From: Antedon bifida
Taxonomy: Eukaryota > Echinodermata > Crinoidea > Comatulida > Antedonidae
Direction: 5' to 3'
Length of the DNA: 64,000 bases
NCBI GenBank assembly: GCA_963402885.1
Contig: OY727098.1
Coordinates: forward strand, 17,160,717 to 17,224,716
Part shown: piece by piece, positions 12,501 to 26,475 of the stretch
Numbering within the stretch: position 1 is the stretch's first letter
Layout: every line of letters starts with the position of its first letter
Translations under genes and position numbers: made by a program
The notes under the pieces: model-generated
What the model saw: the letters and a program-made list of their open reading frames with translations, nothing else
What the model was told of the DNA's origin: nothing
Database searches by the model: none

Positions 12501-15017
12501 AATATACACTATTTTTATTATACCATGTATCATCATTTTGTACTTTCTGCATCAAATAATATCACTTAAATGTACTTTCTCTAGATGTCTAATATGATAA
12601 TATCAACGAAAATTAAATTTAACATGTTTTCAAGAAACGTCAATGGAAATGAGTTAAAATATCTTGCATGTGTTGCTTAGGGGCTTGTACTATATAAGAC
12701 GTTGAAAATGTGTACTACTGACAGTAGTCTAAAAGAGGGACTCTTAACAAGATATGGCATTAGGTATTTACTCACTATACTCAATTTACTAACAACCCAG
12801 GCTTCAAGCAAAAATTAGTAACAAAGAATTGCAACAGCTAACATGATACTCAACAGTTTTCAATTATTGATTTCCAGTTTGTTTTTCTAATACATTTTCC
12901 ATACTGTATATACTATTTCGCAGAATTTTAAAATAAATATTTACATTTGTTGAACTGCGTCCTAGTTTCATTCCTAAGGAGATTAGCGTAGGTAAGGTAT
13001 CTTGAACTAGATGCTAACATCGTATTAACCACCAGGATATACGCATACGCATGGTATTACTTTCTTCCATATTATTACTTGCAACATTAATGTTTAAGTA
13101 CTGTATGTGAGTCAATCAGTGCCGAATAGTTCAAAATCTCCGGCTATGATTCCGATAATCATCAAGATTAAGTAACGCTTATTGGTAGTAGTATGTCAGC
13201 CAAATGAGAGACGCTAGCAATATTACGGACGATAGATTTATAGCATATCACTGTCACGAATATTTTACTAAACCTTAAGAGCTTTGACCAAATCAAAGCT
13301 TTTCCCTGGAAGAATATGACAATCTGATGAGTTATCTAACATGTTGTAAATATGGCCTTGTAAATGGTATTATGTTAACTGGAGTATTTTTCATATAAGT
13401 AATCAATTCAAAGAGAACTAAAGAGCATTGGAAAAATACTATGAATTTATTTTTTAATAGTTATACAGTATATCCAAAAGCAGGTTTGGTGGAATCTTGG
13501 TTCTCAGGAATTAAAAATTATTAGAAAATATAAAGAAACTTTTTTAGCCTAGGTAGACTATACCTATAGCTTAACATAACTAGAGTAATTAAATTATAGA
13601 TATGTTAATAGTTCTTAGATATGGTAGGTGGAAACACCTCAGATTCGGCACTTGGCTTCTCATTGTCAGGAAACAATATTTTAAACATTGTTTTTTTTTG
13701 TTTAAGCTAAACAACATAAATAATATAATATCATTAATATTAATTCCTAAAAGAAAAATAATGAATGAATGTACTACCTGTATATGTAAAAAAATAATAC
13801 CTATCAAAAGATTATTAATATGCGTCACTCTACTAATTTGCATATTTATCAAATTTTTTATTTGATCTAAACATGAACTAATCATACATATTTGGATTTT
13901 CTGGTTGTAATGTTGATTTTATTTACACATTCAATGCAAGCAATCACCTAATTCATGATCATTTGGTTAGTTTTAAGCCATTTATCATTTCAACAAGATA
14001 TAATATCTTAACACCTTTGAAAATGTGTGATTGGTCATAGAAATAGAAGGCGAGACAAGTAGAATATAAATATCCTTCTTAGGCTACCTACCTAAAGAAA
14101 ATGTAACAAATGCAGTATAGGCACAACACATTTTGACAAGGATGTATAAAAGCATACAAATCTTGCACATACAATGAATAAGTTATAATAATTTATGAAA
14201 GATTATTTTTCTTTTTAACATCTGAAATTCAGTAATATAAACATTTATACAGTACCTTTGTAAAAACACAGATAAACCCAGGCACATATTATTATCAGCA
14301 TTTGTCAAAAATACTAGTATCCATGAATTTGTACACCTTTTCATATTCATGTGTTGAAACATTCTTTTTGATTTAATAACACAAAAATAAGATCTTCGGA
14401 AGGGAACAGTATTAAAAGGCCTTATAGCAATATTCAAAATAACTTAAGTTGACATAGCAACATATTTCACTAAGGCGGAGGCAACCATGAAACATATGGA
14501 AATGGGGTAGTACTAAAGGCTCCCCGCGGTCTCACTTACAAAATTAATTTCTATACCCTTGGAAGAACTACGGCATTTTTTTGTACAATTTAATTCAACT
14601 GATTGGAACAAATGTCCACAATGCAATCAAATGAAATCAAATCTTTGCCGAAGAATCGTTGCGATTGAAATTTTTCGCCATCTGTTCTCATTAGATGCGG
14701 GAAACCTGACAGTTTTGATGATAATCTATTAGTGTTTTGTTTTCTGGGGGCTCAAAATTACTCTGCGCATATCACTGACTTATTGTTAGTCCGCAAATTA
14801 ACAACTAAAGTAGCGGCATTCACGGAATTGCTAAAGTAGTAGAATTACAGTGTAATGTCCGTGAAACTTATGGCTTTATTTTAACATTTTTATTAAAGTT
14901 TTGGACAAGCATAACTGAAGGAAGTACTATGGGTACCAGGCAATACAGTATGTGCTACTGCTAACAAAAGCAAAAAAAAAAAAAACATATAGTGAAAAAA
15001 AAAGAAGCTAACTTTTG
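9546..15017. other. AT-rich stretch without recognisable genes
   Basis: No gene can be supported. A slightly GC-richer patch at 10,880-10,975 (several tgcaggc words) is open on both strands but has no recognisable motif. Around 12,226-12,300 there is a minus-oriented fragment of the dispersed repeat described at 15-31 kb. Open frames near 13.6-13.9 kb and 14.2-14.4 kb are AT-driven and have no family resemblance. Confidence 0.45.
12226..12330 (-). repeat. Fragment of dispersed repeat family (reverse orientation)
   Basis: Read on the minus strand, the block ends in gttggtttatccatgtaag, matching the family core seen in plus orientation at 15.2, 17.5 and 21.7 kb. A second minus-strand member near 22.3 kb, and a related block near 22.84 kb, share further upstream sequence (ggacagtc, ccctcttgttg or ttctctagtgg). 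Confidence 0.45.
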
Positions 15018-15050
15018 GTTTATCCAGGTAAGCTGGGCACGAAATAGACA
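15018..15050 (+). repeat. Dispersed repeat family core (short copy)
   Basis: Contains tttatccaggtaagct followed by gggcacgaaatagac, the conserved 3' end of the family. Only this end is recognisable here. Confidence 0.6.
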
Positions 15051-15099
15051 TAGTTAAGCAACCCTTAAATATTTCAGTATGGAATGATTATGGTGTTTT

Positions 15100-15258
15100 G
15101 TGGGGATGCTTTCACTTGAGGGCATGGTTCATGGACTGTACCATTTATAGAAAGTGGTGTTCAGTGAATTTCTACTTTTCGAGTATATCTCGCTCTCGCT
15201 CTCCAAGAAAATAGGGCATTTATCGGTTTATCCAGGTAAGCTAGGTACGAAATAGACG
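15100..15258 (+). repeat. Dispersed repeat family, near-complete copy
   Basis: The conserved 3' end is tttatccaggtaagctaggt plus acgaaatagac. Upstream lies a tgaatttctacttttcgagt-type block and a CT-rich run (ctcgctctcgctctcc), matched in layout by the copies at 16.7 and 17.4 kb. About 150 bp long, with no coding content and no obvious terminal inverted repeats. Probably a short non-autonomous element. Confidence 0.55.
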
Positions 15259-16689
15259 TTTCAGTATAGATATAAAAAGTATTGCGAGCACAAGAAAATT
15301 TCTTTATTATAAAAAGCTTCAGTATGGGAGGAAGTAAGAACATGTCAACGTAAATTAATAACCCTACAAATTTTAGCATATGGAAAATGATTTTAGTGGC
15401 TGGCATGTCAAAAACAATTTAATTTATATGGTTATAATTTCATAAATTCACTAATGCTATTAATGACAATAGAATTTTGCTTGGGAAACTGAAGGAATGT
15501 TATGCTTAGACAGTTTTATTGTCACGGCTAAGCAGCATCTGAAACTTAAATTAATAGAAAACAGAAGCATAAAAAAAAATGCAAAATTAATTTCAATTAA
15601 ATATCTTTCTGCATACATAAAAGTGTTAATTATTAGGAAATGAAAGTTATATTTAGAGCAAAAAGAATAAAAATTAGCAAATAAAGATTTCATTTGCTTG
15701 GTATTTATTAGTTTTTCTGGGCGGAGATTAAAAAGATAAAGTAATACTCTTTTTAAATAAGAGTTTAAAAAAAATAAATGTGTTATTCGTGTGGACATGT
15801 GCAGGTTCATCTATTAATAAATTCCCTGTTTATTTCAAGGTTTTGATTAATTTTCCTCTAAACACAGTTTTAAAAGTACTACCAACATAATGTTGCTATA
15901 TTATTTTTGGAAGGTTTGTATGGCAAAATCAAATGTTGATAAAGTTTGCGATACACCACGTATATAATTTTGAATATATACTTTGATCGTCCTCAGAAGT
16001 GAGAATGCAGAAAGTCCAGGAAACTGGGAATAGTACTTACATTTATATTGCAACAGTTGTTTAAACTTACATTATACCTTTAGTTGATTTATTAGAAAAG
16101 CTGGGTAACTTTATACATTAATTAAAATGGTCCAAATGGGGTAGAATCCCAAAGAACTTTAAGTTCATAATACCTTGGATAAGTTTGTATCTTATCACCA
16201 AATAGGTTAACGACTCCCACTTTGACGGTGTAATGCCAATTTCAGGGAACACAGCAAAAAGTAAAATGAAAATCTTGAACAAGAAGCTGTTAGCCTAGTA
16301 ATATTAAAGGTTACACAAGTAATTTGAAACAGAACTGTTCCCTATTGATGCCAATACTTGTAGTGAATACAATAAAAAACAAAGCAAGGATGACGAAACC
16401 AATTACAGTTCTCATCACTTGGCAATTAAAATGGACGAATTTGAGCTTATTGCATTTATCGCTCTTACACCATCAGCTAAGGGCTTTTTACCACTGTGGA
16501 GTAATACAGTTGATATGGTCCAGATTAATGTCCATATCTATAATATTATAATACATCAACATTCAATACTTATACTGTATCCTCAGATACACATTCCGTT
16601 CATGTTGATGTGACGATTTTTAATAAAAGATGAAATGAAAATGGCAAATGGCACAAAAAAATTTTTCAGACCAATTTTTGACGACCGAA

Positions 16690-16856
16690 TTCTGTGTTTG
16701 GTCATTCTCGCCATTCTGTCACAATGACAAGGGAATCTTCTTCTTCTAGTCCAGTATGGTACAGGGGTGTTCTAGGAACTTTTTACTTTCATATCTAAGC
16801 TCTCTCTCTGGAGAGCACAGGCTATTGTCGGTCTATCCAGGCATCGAAATAGACTG
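16690..16856 (+). repeat. Dispersed repeat family, diverged copy
   Basis: Holds aactttttactttcatatct, a CT-rich run, ggagagcacaggctattgtc, then ggtctatccagg and cgaaatagac. The gtaagct segment of the core is deleted in this copy. Confidence 0.5.
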
Positions 16857-17410
16857 AAACCCTACAAATTCTTAAAATTAGCTTAACTTGAAATTTGCAG
16901 TAGACTGATGATAGCCAATGTTCTATTTTATGTATAAATTTATTTCTTAGGAGGATGATCAAAGAGCAACAGAATACTAAAACTTGTGGATTTTTGGATT
17001 GATTGATTACATTAACAATTCAAGATAAAACCAAAACAACCTGTCATTTTTCCTGGTTTTTAGAAATCTTAACAATTAACTTACAGAAAGACTTTCAATT
17101 CCCTCAAAGCTTGCAGGTGTGTTGTGAAAAAAAAACTATTTACGTAAAAGCTACTTCAAGGTAGATGACAGCTATGCTGGGCTTACAAACCATGTTGATG
17201 TACGAGAGCAAACCAGTGATTAATATAACATTACTTATGATTCTCTTTTTTTTTTATCAAAGTCTATTAACATTTGGTTAATTACAAAATAATTATGGCA
17301 TCAGCTAATACCAAAGTTTACACTTACACTGCATTTTATCCCTGTATCAAAAGGCGAACAATTTTACTTACCATATTTTATTTAAATAAGTAAGCAAAAT
17401 GATAACAATT

Positions 17411-17563
17411 GGGGCGTATCCATCTGAGGGTGTGGTTGGTGGATTAGGCCATTATTGTAAAGAGGTGCTCAGGGATACTTTTTCTTTCCATATAATGGTT
17501 CTCCCTTGGGAAAGCCCAAGGCCTACTGTCAGTCTATCCAGGTAAGCTTGGCACGAAATAGAC
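17411..17563 (+). repeat. Dispersed repeat family, near-complete copy
   Basis: Starts about ggggcgtatccatctgaggg and ends cagtctatccaggtaagctt then ggcacgaaatagac. It includes actttttctttccatataat, ggttctcccttgggaaagcc and cctactgtc, which align with the 16.7-kb copy. Confidence 0.55.
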
Positions 17564-20527
17564 AAATGTTTTCGTAATGAATTCGCAATTTGCTTCATTC
17601 ATTTATCAAACAAAGCTATGCTTTAAACTTTGCAAACATTAATTACTCTAATGCAACAATAAAAGTTCAATTATTGTTCTTTTATGCAAGTTTTACATAC
17701 TTTACTAATAAATGGAATGAATAATACAACATTTATTCATTAGAATTGTATCGCGGATAATAAATTGATGGAAAAATTGGGTTAAGACTGCTAATTTTCC
17801 TCATGTTAAATATGATTAATGTAAAGATATCTTATAAAACTTACACATAATGAAAATTTACTATACTCCTTCCTTCCATTGCCTCCAAGCGAAATATACT
17901 AGGCGATTACAATTAGATGACACTGGCTACAGTATGACTCAGAAAATAATACAATTGCTTTTATAAGAAAGTAATTTTCATTGTTGAGATAGACAAAGGA
18001 CATCACATGGTATAAGTAACATTATGCAAAAAAATAATATCTTTAATTCTTTCCTTAATTTATTAATGTAATTTCTACTTTGTATCAGGAAGAAACATTT
18101 GCTTCCCTCAGGTTTGATATTTCAACCTTTAATGTTTCATTTAAATCAATGATTTATAATCTACAATTAAATCATGTCTTATCAAACAAATACATAAATG
18201 TTCAAAACGCTAAATATTATAAATGGATTATTTACATTATGAAGACTCAGCAAATATATCTTTTTATATTCAATTAATGTTTTTTCCTTATCATCATATA
18301 TAATTTATGCACACCCTGGGCCAGTCAATAAGTTGTTAAAAACTGTGCATATTACATCAACTCAACTTCGCATACATTATAATGCAGCTGATGAGCGATT
18401 ATTCATTGATATAAAATGGCCTAGAGCATTCAAAAGAATATACAACTTTTTATAAACAGAGATGTACAAATCAATACGAATTCCTTCGTATTTTTTCATC
18501 TAATATTCAATATACTGTAATTACAATTGATTTATATTTTGTTAGTGGTCCGGTCAGAAGTACGCGAGAGGAAGGTAGATTATTGCCATTGCCATTAGCG
18601 TTGAAAGGTTTATGTTAAAACAATGTAAGTTATATATCATTGCTAGCTTTTAGTATAGTTATGGATACGGTTTATGAGCAATTTGAGTAAACAGAAAGTT
18701 GTTGGAAATACTTCATACAAAAAAGTTCAAACATTCTTTTGAATTTAATATTTTGTATCAAATAAGGCGCAAGTCAAAACACAGATTAGTCGGATGCTAA
18801 ATTCTTTCAAATCTGATGAAACAATCATATTTTTAATATGACAACTTTTTTTTATCTCGGTAAGGTTTTTTAAAACTGCCAATAGAGCAAATTACTATTT
18901 AAGCAAACATTTTTTAGTAAAAATGATAGTTTTATCTGTAGGGAACGGAAATACAAACACTAATTGAAACAGGAGAACAAAAAACATCGACAAGACAAAC
19001 AGATAAATAAAACACAGTCTTTGTCAGATTTGTTGAAAAGTGATTTGAAGCCCCACAAATGGGTAATAAAAAGCGTCTTGAAGGGGTTGCTTCCAGCTGT
19101 GCCGTCAAGAAAGCTTACTGTAAACATCACAATTTCTTTACCGCATATCGTAACATCTTGCTAGCACTGTGGATTTAAGCCATTATTAATGTCTTCTTGA
19201 GCGCAAATGAAATTTTGCGCACTTTTGAACAAATATACCAAATCAGAAAGCTATTATTGTGTATAATCAGTCGGTACATGATTCAAGCCTTGCATAATCA
19301 CCGCTTCTGACATCGAGCCGTCAGTCCGTCTGTTTAGAGAACACCCGTTTTGTTCCAGTTCACTTAATCTCCAATCTTTGTTTTGCAGTCTAGTGTAAAA
19401 TGTACCGGATATCACTCAATCACTATACAATTTTGCTCATAGCTCCATTGACAGTCCTCCTAAGAAATCCTACCGAGGTGACAAAAATTTGTCATGGTGA
19501 AAATTTGATAGAGTGTTTTGCCAAGTTCGAAAGACAAACGAACAAAACGGGATCTTTAATTAGGCTTGTCATTTGAACACGACGAACAACACAAAGTTAA
19601 AGCTATGGAGTTAGCTTGGGAATTCCGCCTAATAAGTAGGTTTGCTTTTCCGCTTCAATACAACATAGTGTATAAATTGACGCAAGATTATTATATCCAC
19701 AAGAAACTTAAACAAATAACCTTCTGAAAAGACCAACAAATACTAATCCACAAGTATTTTTCTAACCATTGTAGTCGTGCTAAAACAACAATAGAATAAG
19801 CCAGCCAACAATGCACTACACAAATGAACATAAACTTAATTGAAAGCTATACCCTCTATATATGGCCAATTTGAAATCAAATGGTAGCTTATCAAGATAT
19901 CTATCTTAGATACAAATGATATAGATATCTTTATATAAATATTTTCACTACAATTGAAAATTCCTGTTATTTGAGGACGTGTGAATAATTTCTACATTTA
20001 ACACACTTCCCAATATATACTATAAACACCAAACACAGTTTTAATCTATTATAATTTCTCTTTTTCAAAGATTAAGCTTTAATATAGTAGATCATAATAG
20101 TGTTCAACTATTATATCTCTGAGTAGAACCCTATTAATTTTCCCATAATATTTCCTGTACAGTGTCTAGCTCTTGTTTTAATGGTTTGATCACAATGATA
20201 GCAATTGATTTGAATCTATGCATAACCATGTTTAGCTGTGCTTTCTCTGTTATACTTCATCTACATTGGAAGTAATTAATAATAATCAATTAAAATTGAA
20301 ATCGCTAGTCAACTGGAAACTAATTATTTAATCATAAACTAATTCTTGAGGTTAACAGTTATAACAGTGATAATAATAGTGAACAATACAAACAATGGTC
20401 TGGATTAATCTAATCAAAGCAAACATTTTAACAATAGATGAATAAATTAACAATGTGAGTAATAGAGTACAATGATAAAGGACCGTTGGTTGGTACAGTA
20501 CTGGTCTAGTAGTAGCATAACAATTAC
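17564..20527. other. AT-rich stretch without recognisable genes
   Basis: No supported gene. A moderately GC-richer patch (about 19,020-19,160) is open on both strands over 50-65 codons; the minus frame contains DVTICGKEIVMF but an in-frame stop lies immediately upstream and splice borders are poor. Otherwise nothing recognisable. Confidence 0.45.
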
Positions 20528-20659
20528 CATATGATTCAAGTATAGTCCCACCCTCTAATTTAAGATAATTTTGAACACAAGACTTTGGTAGATCCGAGTA
20601 GATCCACCCATAATTGTTCCTACATTTCATAGCCAGACTCCCTGGGACAACAGTATACT
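20528..20659 (-). CDS. Candidate extracellular-module exon, sushi-like half domain
   Basis: A 132-nt minus-strand segment begins after gacag and ends before GTAATT, with symmetric phase 1 at both borders (visible). It reads YTVVPGSLAMKCRNNYGWIY followed by SDLPKSC. The pattern V-x-P-G-S then C, G-x-W, P-x-x-C with 15 residues between cysteines matches the second half of a sushi (CCP) domain, where the last disulphide partners flank a G-x-W; an Ig-like start is an alternative. Phase 1 matches the signal-peptide exon at 31.9 kb on the same strand, so both could belong to one secreted or membrane protein (inference). The first half of the domain was not found, the acceptor has little pyrimidine tract, and the donor is moderate, so this remains tentative. 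Confidence 0.3.
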
Positions 20660-21649
20660 CTGTCATTACAGGCCTATATGTACTTTTCTAAACATCTGGC
20701 TAGGCTAATATGTGATGAGTACAAGTAGAAATAGTACCCTATAATAATATGCTTTATTTAAACACGAAAAATTGGCTCTAGCAGTTGTTTTTCTGCAAGG
20801 CCGTGTATAAAAACAAAAAGTTCACAAACAAAAACCTTAACTACATTATACTGAAATATAAATACTAATAAACAATCTTAACTACTGATTTTGATGTTCA
20901 TTTGTTAATTTATTTTTTGTTAGTAGCTTTATTACAAGTGGGAATTAAAATTTGTCAAGTTTGAATGTTTATGAAGAAGTATCAAACTTAATCTGCATAT
21001 TTGTAATAATTCACTACAATTTACATTCAATTACCTTGCATTATCCATCTTCAAAATTCATTCTCGAATAACAAACACAGCATACTTCACTCAGAAATCA
21101 TAATTCTACACAAAGTATCATTTTACTAAGTTAAATCAAGCTCATTAAAGCATGCATTTTCAAATGATTATCGATTCCGAAACTCGTCTTCATAAATTCC
21201 ATACACACTAACGAAATTAGGTCAGACGATAGACTTTACATATCTGAACCATGTAATACATACAATGACCATGCTAATACATAGCAAATATCATTTGCTC
21301 TATTGATTAGTGGTAATTCTGAAACAGCGCTCGAAATTCAATCATAAAGCACTTGAGTATTGACTTTTAGCACAGCTTATGACGTTTAAGCTATTGATTG
21401 GAATATACACAAATACTAATTCATGTCTCTACAGTCATTTATATATTGGACAATTTCTAGACAGATTACATTTGGTATTGATGATCTGTATAATCAGCTT
21501 TGGGACAATTATTGGGAATATTCGTTTAAAGAAAGAATAATAATAAATTGCAAGAAAGAATACAATTTATCTTGTCTGATATGCCATAAAAAGACAAATA
21601 ACTTTTTTGATTTTGTTTAAAAAAATGTTGTATAGACTGATATTCTTAA

Positions 21650-21755
21650 AATGGTTTGTCCACTTTGGGAGGTTGGTTGGAGGAAAGGCCTGTTGGGATG
21701 TGATGGAGGATATGTCACTTTATCCAGGTATATAGCTACAGGCATGAAATAGACT
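21650..21755 (+). repeat. Dispersed repeat family copy
   Basis: Begins near tggtttgtccactttgggag and ends ctttatccaggtatatagct then acaggcatgaaatagac. It has the family core with a short insertion between the ccaggta and agct parts. Confidence 0.5.
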
Positions 21756-22293
21756 ATTTTTAATCAGTTTCATATTTTGTATAGGTATAAAAATTGTACC
21801 TATCTTAAGTATGATCTAAAGAATTTAGTACATAAACATATGACTGATTTACAACTTTAAGGGTCAAAATATAATCAACAAAAGGGTGCTAAAAACCACA
21901 TTAATATAGAAACTTGCACCTTAAGCTGATAAAATAGGCAATGATTAAGTGGGTAAGGGCAAAAGAGCAAGGTTACTTGCACACGTTTTGATGCAATTAA
22001 ACACTGATATTGTTTCCCCTTGGCATAAAGGTTCAAAACCCCACAAAATGATTTAACATTTAAAGACTGTGAAGTCTTCATATCAATATGTCAGTGATAA
22101 AATATATGTTAGATGATAAAGGCTATGATGTTTGCTATATTTTTATTTCAACTATGTACATCCAACAGCGAAAAATCACCAATTATAGGATGCCTTAAAA
22201 ATATTATAGATATAAATACATACAATCAACATTTTATTTTGTATGATTAATCATTTTAATGCATAAAACTTGTTTGTCTGATGATGAGTGCCA

Positions 22294-22330
22294 CTTACCT
22301 GGATAAACCAACATTGGCCAAGAAGAGTGT
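22294..22330 (-). repeat. Dispersed repeat family core (reverse orientation)
   Basis: The plus strand shows ttacctggataaaccaacat, the reverse complement of the family core (atgttggtttatccaggtaa). Confidence 0.5.
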
Positions 22331-25300
22331 TAGAACTTGAATATATAAAAATAATTGAATACCCTATCAGACAATGGTACATCCGCCTTATTATTCCAGA
22401 CGATAATATGTAATTAAAACTTTAATTTGGTAGTTATTGAGTTTTCCACCATTTTTCTATTTAACATACTTTTCTCTATTTGCCACACTCTGTAAGGGTG
22501 GATGCTACAGTATTAAGGTTGCTATTTAATTATGCAAATATATTAAATTCTATTAAACCAACTTACATTTTCCAAGGACATTGTCCAAATTAAACCAACT
22601 TTATATTGATCAATTCACTGTACATTTTTACAATATTAAAAATTAATGTCCCAATTAAATTTCTTTACTGTACATAAGATAACTGCTGTTATAGTGTAGT
22701 TAGGCTTTGTTGGCAGAAAATGAATTTCAAATTCATATCAATTACAGCAACTGTTAGTAGTATAAATGGAAATGAATGAAGGAATTAGCCATCAGAATTG
22801 CGAAAACAAAATTTGTTTAAAGTCTGAAAATTGGACAGTCCCCAAACTGCGTTCTCTAGTGGGAATTCGTCACCAAAATACATAACTCTGTTTTTTTTAA
22901 AGAAAAATTGTTTGAAATGATTACAAAATGGAAAGTAAATTATTTTGAGGGTTGTGGAAAGTTGACTGTATTAAGGAAATAAGGGAAAAAAAACGTGGAA
23001 AGGGTAATATCGGAATGACAGAAAACATTTCAAGAGAAAGAGAGATAAAGTAAATCTTCTTAACAGCAATTACAGGTGGATTAATCTTAGATGTTGTTTA
23101 TATTGATAAATGACATCTATCAAGAACATTAACTTCTTTCTAGTAGAGTAAGCATACAGCTTCATTAGATCGGATTGTGGCTATGGTTAGGGATTATCCT
23201 TCAAGTGTCTATTGTGTTCTACAATCCTTTTGATAAGTTTAAACAAAGATCAGGAACAGCCAGTATGGTGATTGTTAACTATCATGCAGGCATATAGACT
23301 GCACTGTAGGCCTTTCATGCAGCATTTTTAAGGTCGAATTGATTTCATTTGTATAGTAAAGTATGCCTTTTCCAGGCTTACACGCAATGTACACAAAATA
23401 CCAGGACTAATGAATGAATAATGTTGTATACTACTATGAATGATCTTTTCATACTAATATAAATCATGCTGTCTTATAAACAATTCAAAATCTACTAGAA
23501 ACAAACAAATAAAACTAAAAGACCATATGAAAATACAATGTTTTGTACAGTTTTACGGATTCTCATACAACTCAGGGAAAAAAAACATGTTTTTAAGATG
23601 GTTATTGATTTCCTCGTCAAGCCAACAAATGAGATGATTGGGAGATACAATTATTGAAAGGTGTAACTATAGGGAGATATTTTTCAGGGTTTTCTTGTTG
23701 TAATACCAATACCACCAATGCAAGTAAAAACTTAACTTTAACATTAAACATTAATGACGAAATAGTAATTTTTCCGATATGGTTGGTACTAGCATCAGAC
23801 CTTCATTCAAAGAAATAAAACGAGAGCACTTAATAGCTCCCCTCGATTTTTAAATTTTTTTGTTATCAACCTACCCACCCCACCCCCGAGTGGAAAATAG
23901 TTTATAATTGAGTGGCTCAAGTATTGTACAATAAGAATTAATAATTTCACATCACTTTTACAATTTTTGAATCATGATCAGTTTAATGCATAACTTTCAG
24001 ATTTTTGAGAAGTTGCATACAATTATTTTTAATTATTAATATAATATTAACATATTAATAATTCTATCACTCTTAGTCTTATACTATTTATTCCCCTTGA
24101 TAATTATAATTGTTGTTGATAGACAGATCTGCTAAGAGCAAGCGCTAAGTCTCAGCTGGCTGGCAAATCAATGAAAATCAATAAATAAGGTGATAATCAA
24201 GATTGGTGTTTCCATGGTTGATGATAATAGCCAAATAATCGCTAGATATCTTTTGTAGCAAGCAGCAATGGTGATAAAACCGACACCTAAGACATCAAAA
24301 CAGCTTCTTAATATGCATTACAAAATGTGTTACTTGTTTACAAAGTGAGTAAGCATTATAATTTATAATTTATATACGTAATTGAAACTTTAGGATTTAT
24401 AATTAACCATAAAATATTAACTTCTATGGTTCTAATGTACTATTTGTTCAACTTAACATACTGTATGGTACCCTCACATACAAAAAAATATCTAATATTT
24501 GATAATTATTTAACATATGTCAATTAGTCTGTATCACATTATGTATTTGACATTTATTTTGGTAAGATATAATGTCGATACTTAGTAAATATTTCAATAT
24601 ACTAGAATATGATAAACATCTTAAAGTGTTTTATGCAGTCATGACTTTGAAGACATTCTTGTGATTAGTGACCTAAATCATTTACAGGCAATTTATTGTT
24701 ACTTAAGGGATTAAGACCGACATCTAAGAATCGCTTTAATTATCTACCTTATTTCTGCAGTATATAAACAAACACATGAAAGCATCATCGGTTCGCAGAA
24801 ATCTCAAAAGCCCTACTTTGTACGGCCTTATTTGTCGACCCATGTTCACAGAGTGTAATTGACTCAGATGCGCAAAAACTGACTGATAATTGCATCTGAC
24901 CAAATTGGCCCTGGGTCATACGTTTTCTATGTCATAATTCAATATAGATTTCATAAGTATTATGCTGCTGGTAAAAATGTGATTTTGTAAGCATGTAAAA
25001 TTGGGAATAAGTCAGAAAAATGACAGGTTATTACAGTAGTATGTAGAAATGCAACACTTTCAATAAACGATATGAATAAACAAGCCATGCAATGTACAAA
25101 ATACCATCAACTATAATAGCAGAATTTTTACAAGGGTAGAAAAAGAGTATAAATTGTTATTATATCATTCAAACATACGGTATGTAAATTTTATTGAATT
25201 AATTACTATTTTCTGTTGCAATAATACAATAGAATAATGATAGATCTATTAGGATCAAATGAATAATACTGATAATAAAAATCTCAAAAATTTCCAAATT

Positions 25301-25609
25301 CCAATTGAAATGCATGAATAATTTGAATACTGTATTCATATTTTGTACATATATATTATTGAGAATTTGCAATGGTTATTACAGTATCAAAATAACTGCA
25401 CACTTGGCGGCACGGTAACAAATCCACTCAAATTGAATTAAATAGATTGAAGCACATGATTCCAAATGCATACCACGCTTTATACCACCCATCATTACTT
25501 TTTTTAAAGGAATATGAAACAAGTTATATCGAATGTCGAAATTCGTTACAATGAATTTGACAAGCAGGTGATGTATGTTTAAGGCAAGTAAACTGATGCT
25601 ATCTGTACA

Positions 25610-26475
25610 CCACACAGCAGGATATAGCAGATATTTACAGCACAGACCATGGATTCATGCTATTAAGACACCACACAGCAGGATTAGCTGACACTTACAC
25701 CACATTGTGGATGCTATCAAGACACTAAAAGAACACACCAATCATTTTACAGATATCGTTGATGCTATCAAGACACTCCCTTTATAGGTCTATTACATTG
25801 CACAGGATCATGGATGCTATCAAGACACTGACTCCCACACTGAAGACTAGACTAAAGCACAGGATCATGGATGCTATCAAGACACTGCCATGCAACTTGA
25901 CTTTATAGAAGCACAGGATCGTGGATGCTATCAAGACACTGTCATGCAACTTGACTTTATAGAAGCATAGGATGGTGGATGCTATCAAGACACTGCCATG
26001 CAACTTGACTTTATAGAAGCACACGATCGTGGATGCTATCAAGACACTGCCATGCAACTTGACTTTATAGGAGCACACGATCGTGGATGCTATCAAGACA
26101 CTGCCATGCAACTTGACTTTATAGGAGCACACGATCGTGGATGCTATCAAGACACTGCCATGCAACTTGACTTTATAGGAGCACACGATCGTGGATGCTA
26201 TCAAGACACTGCCATGCAACTTGACTTTATAGGAGCACACGATCGTGGATGCTATCAAGACACTGCCATGCAAGATTTTATACTGTAGAAGCACAGGATC
26301 CTGGATGCTACAGAGTATCAAGACACTGCCATGCAAGACTTTATAGAAGCACAGGATCGTGGATGCTACAGAGTATCAAGACACTGCCATGCAAGACTTT
26401 ATAGAAGCACAGGATCGTGGATGCTACAGAGTATCAAGACACTGCCATGCAAGACTTTATTGACGTTTACAGAAT
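25610..26475. repeat. Minisatellite array, 54-bp unit with flanking 58-bp variants
   Basis: The central part (about 25,870-26,275) repeats a 54-bp unit containing ggatgctatcaagacactgc, catgcaacttgactttatag and cacgatcgtg. The right part has 58-bp variants with tacagagtatcaagacactg, and the left part is increasingly degenerate (from about 25,610). Because 54 is a multiple of three, long open frames run through it: 184 codons on the minus strand with an 18-residue repeat (HGSVLIASTIVCSYKVKL) and 96 codons on the plus strand. These are judged to be repeat by-products; there is no independent sign of translation. Central units are nearly identical while edge units are degenerate, as expected when turnover homogenises the centre of an array. 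Confidence 0.9.

Larger units (their letters stand above)
20660..25609. other. AT-rich stretch with repeat copies, no supported gene
   Basis: Contains two or more copies of the dispersed repeat family (21.65-21.76 kb plus strand, 22.29-22.33 kb minus strand, and a related block near 22.84 kb). A GC-richer island at 24,761-24,925 is open in several frames, including a plus-strand frame of 31 codons after a strong acceptor (accttatttctgcag); it is discussed under findings. No gene is claimed. Confidence 0.45.
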
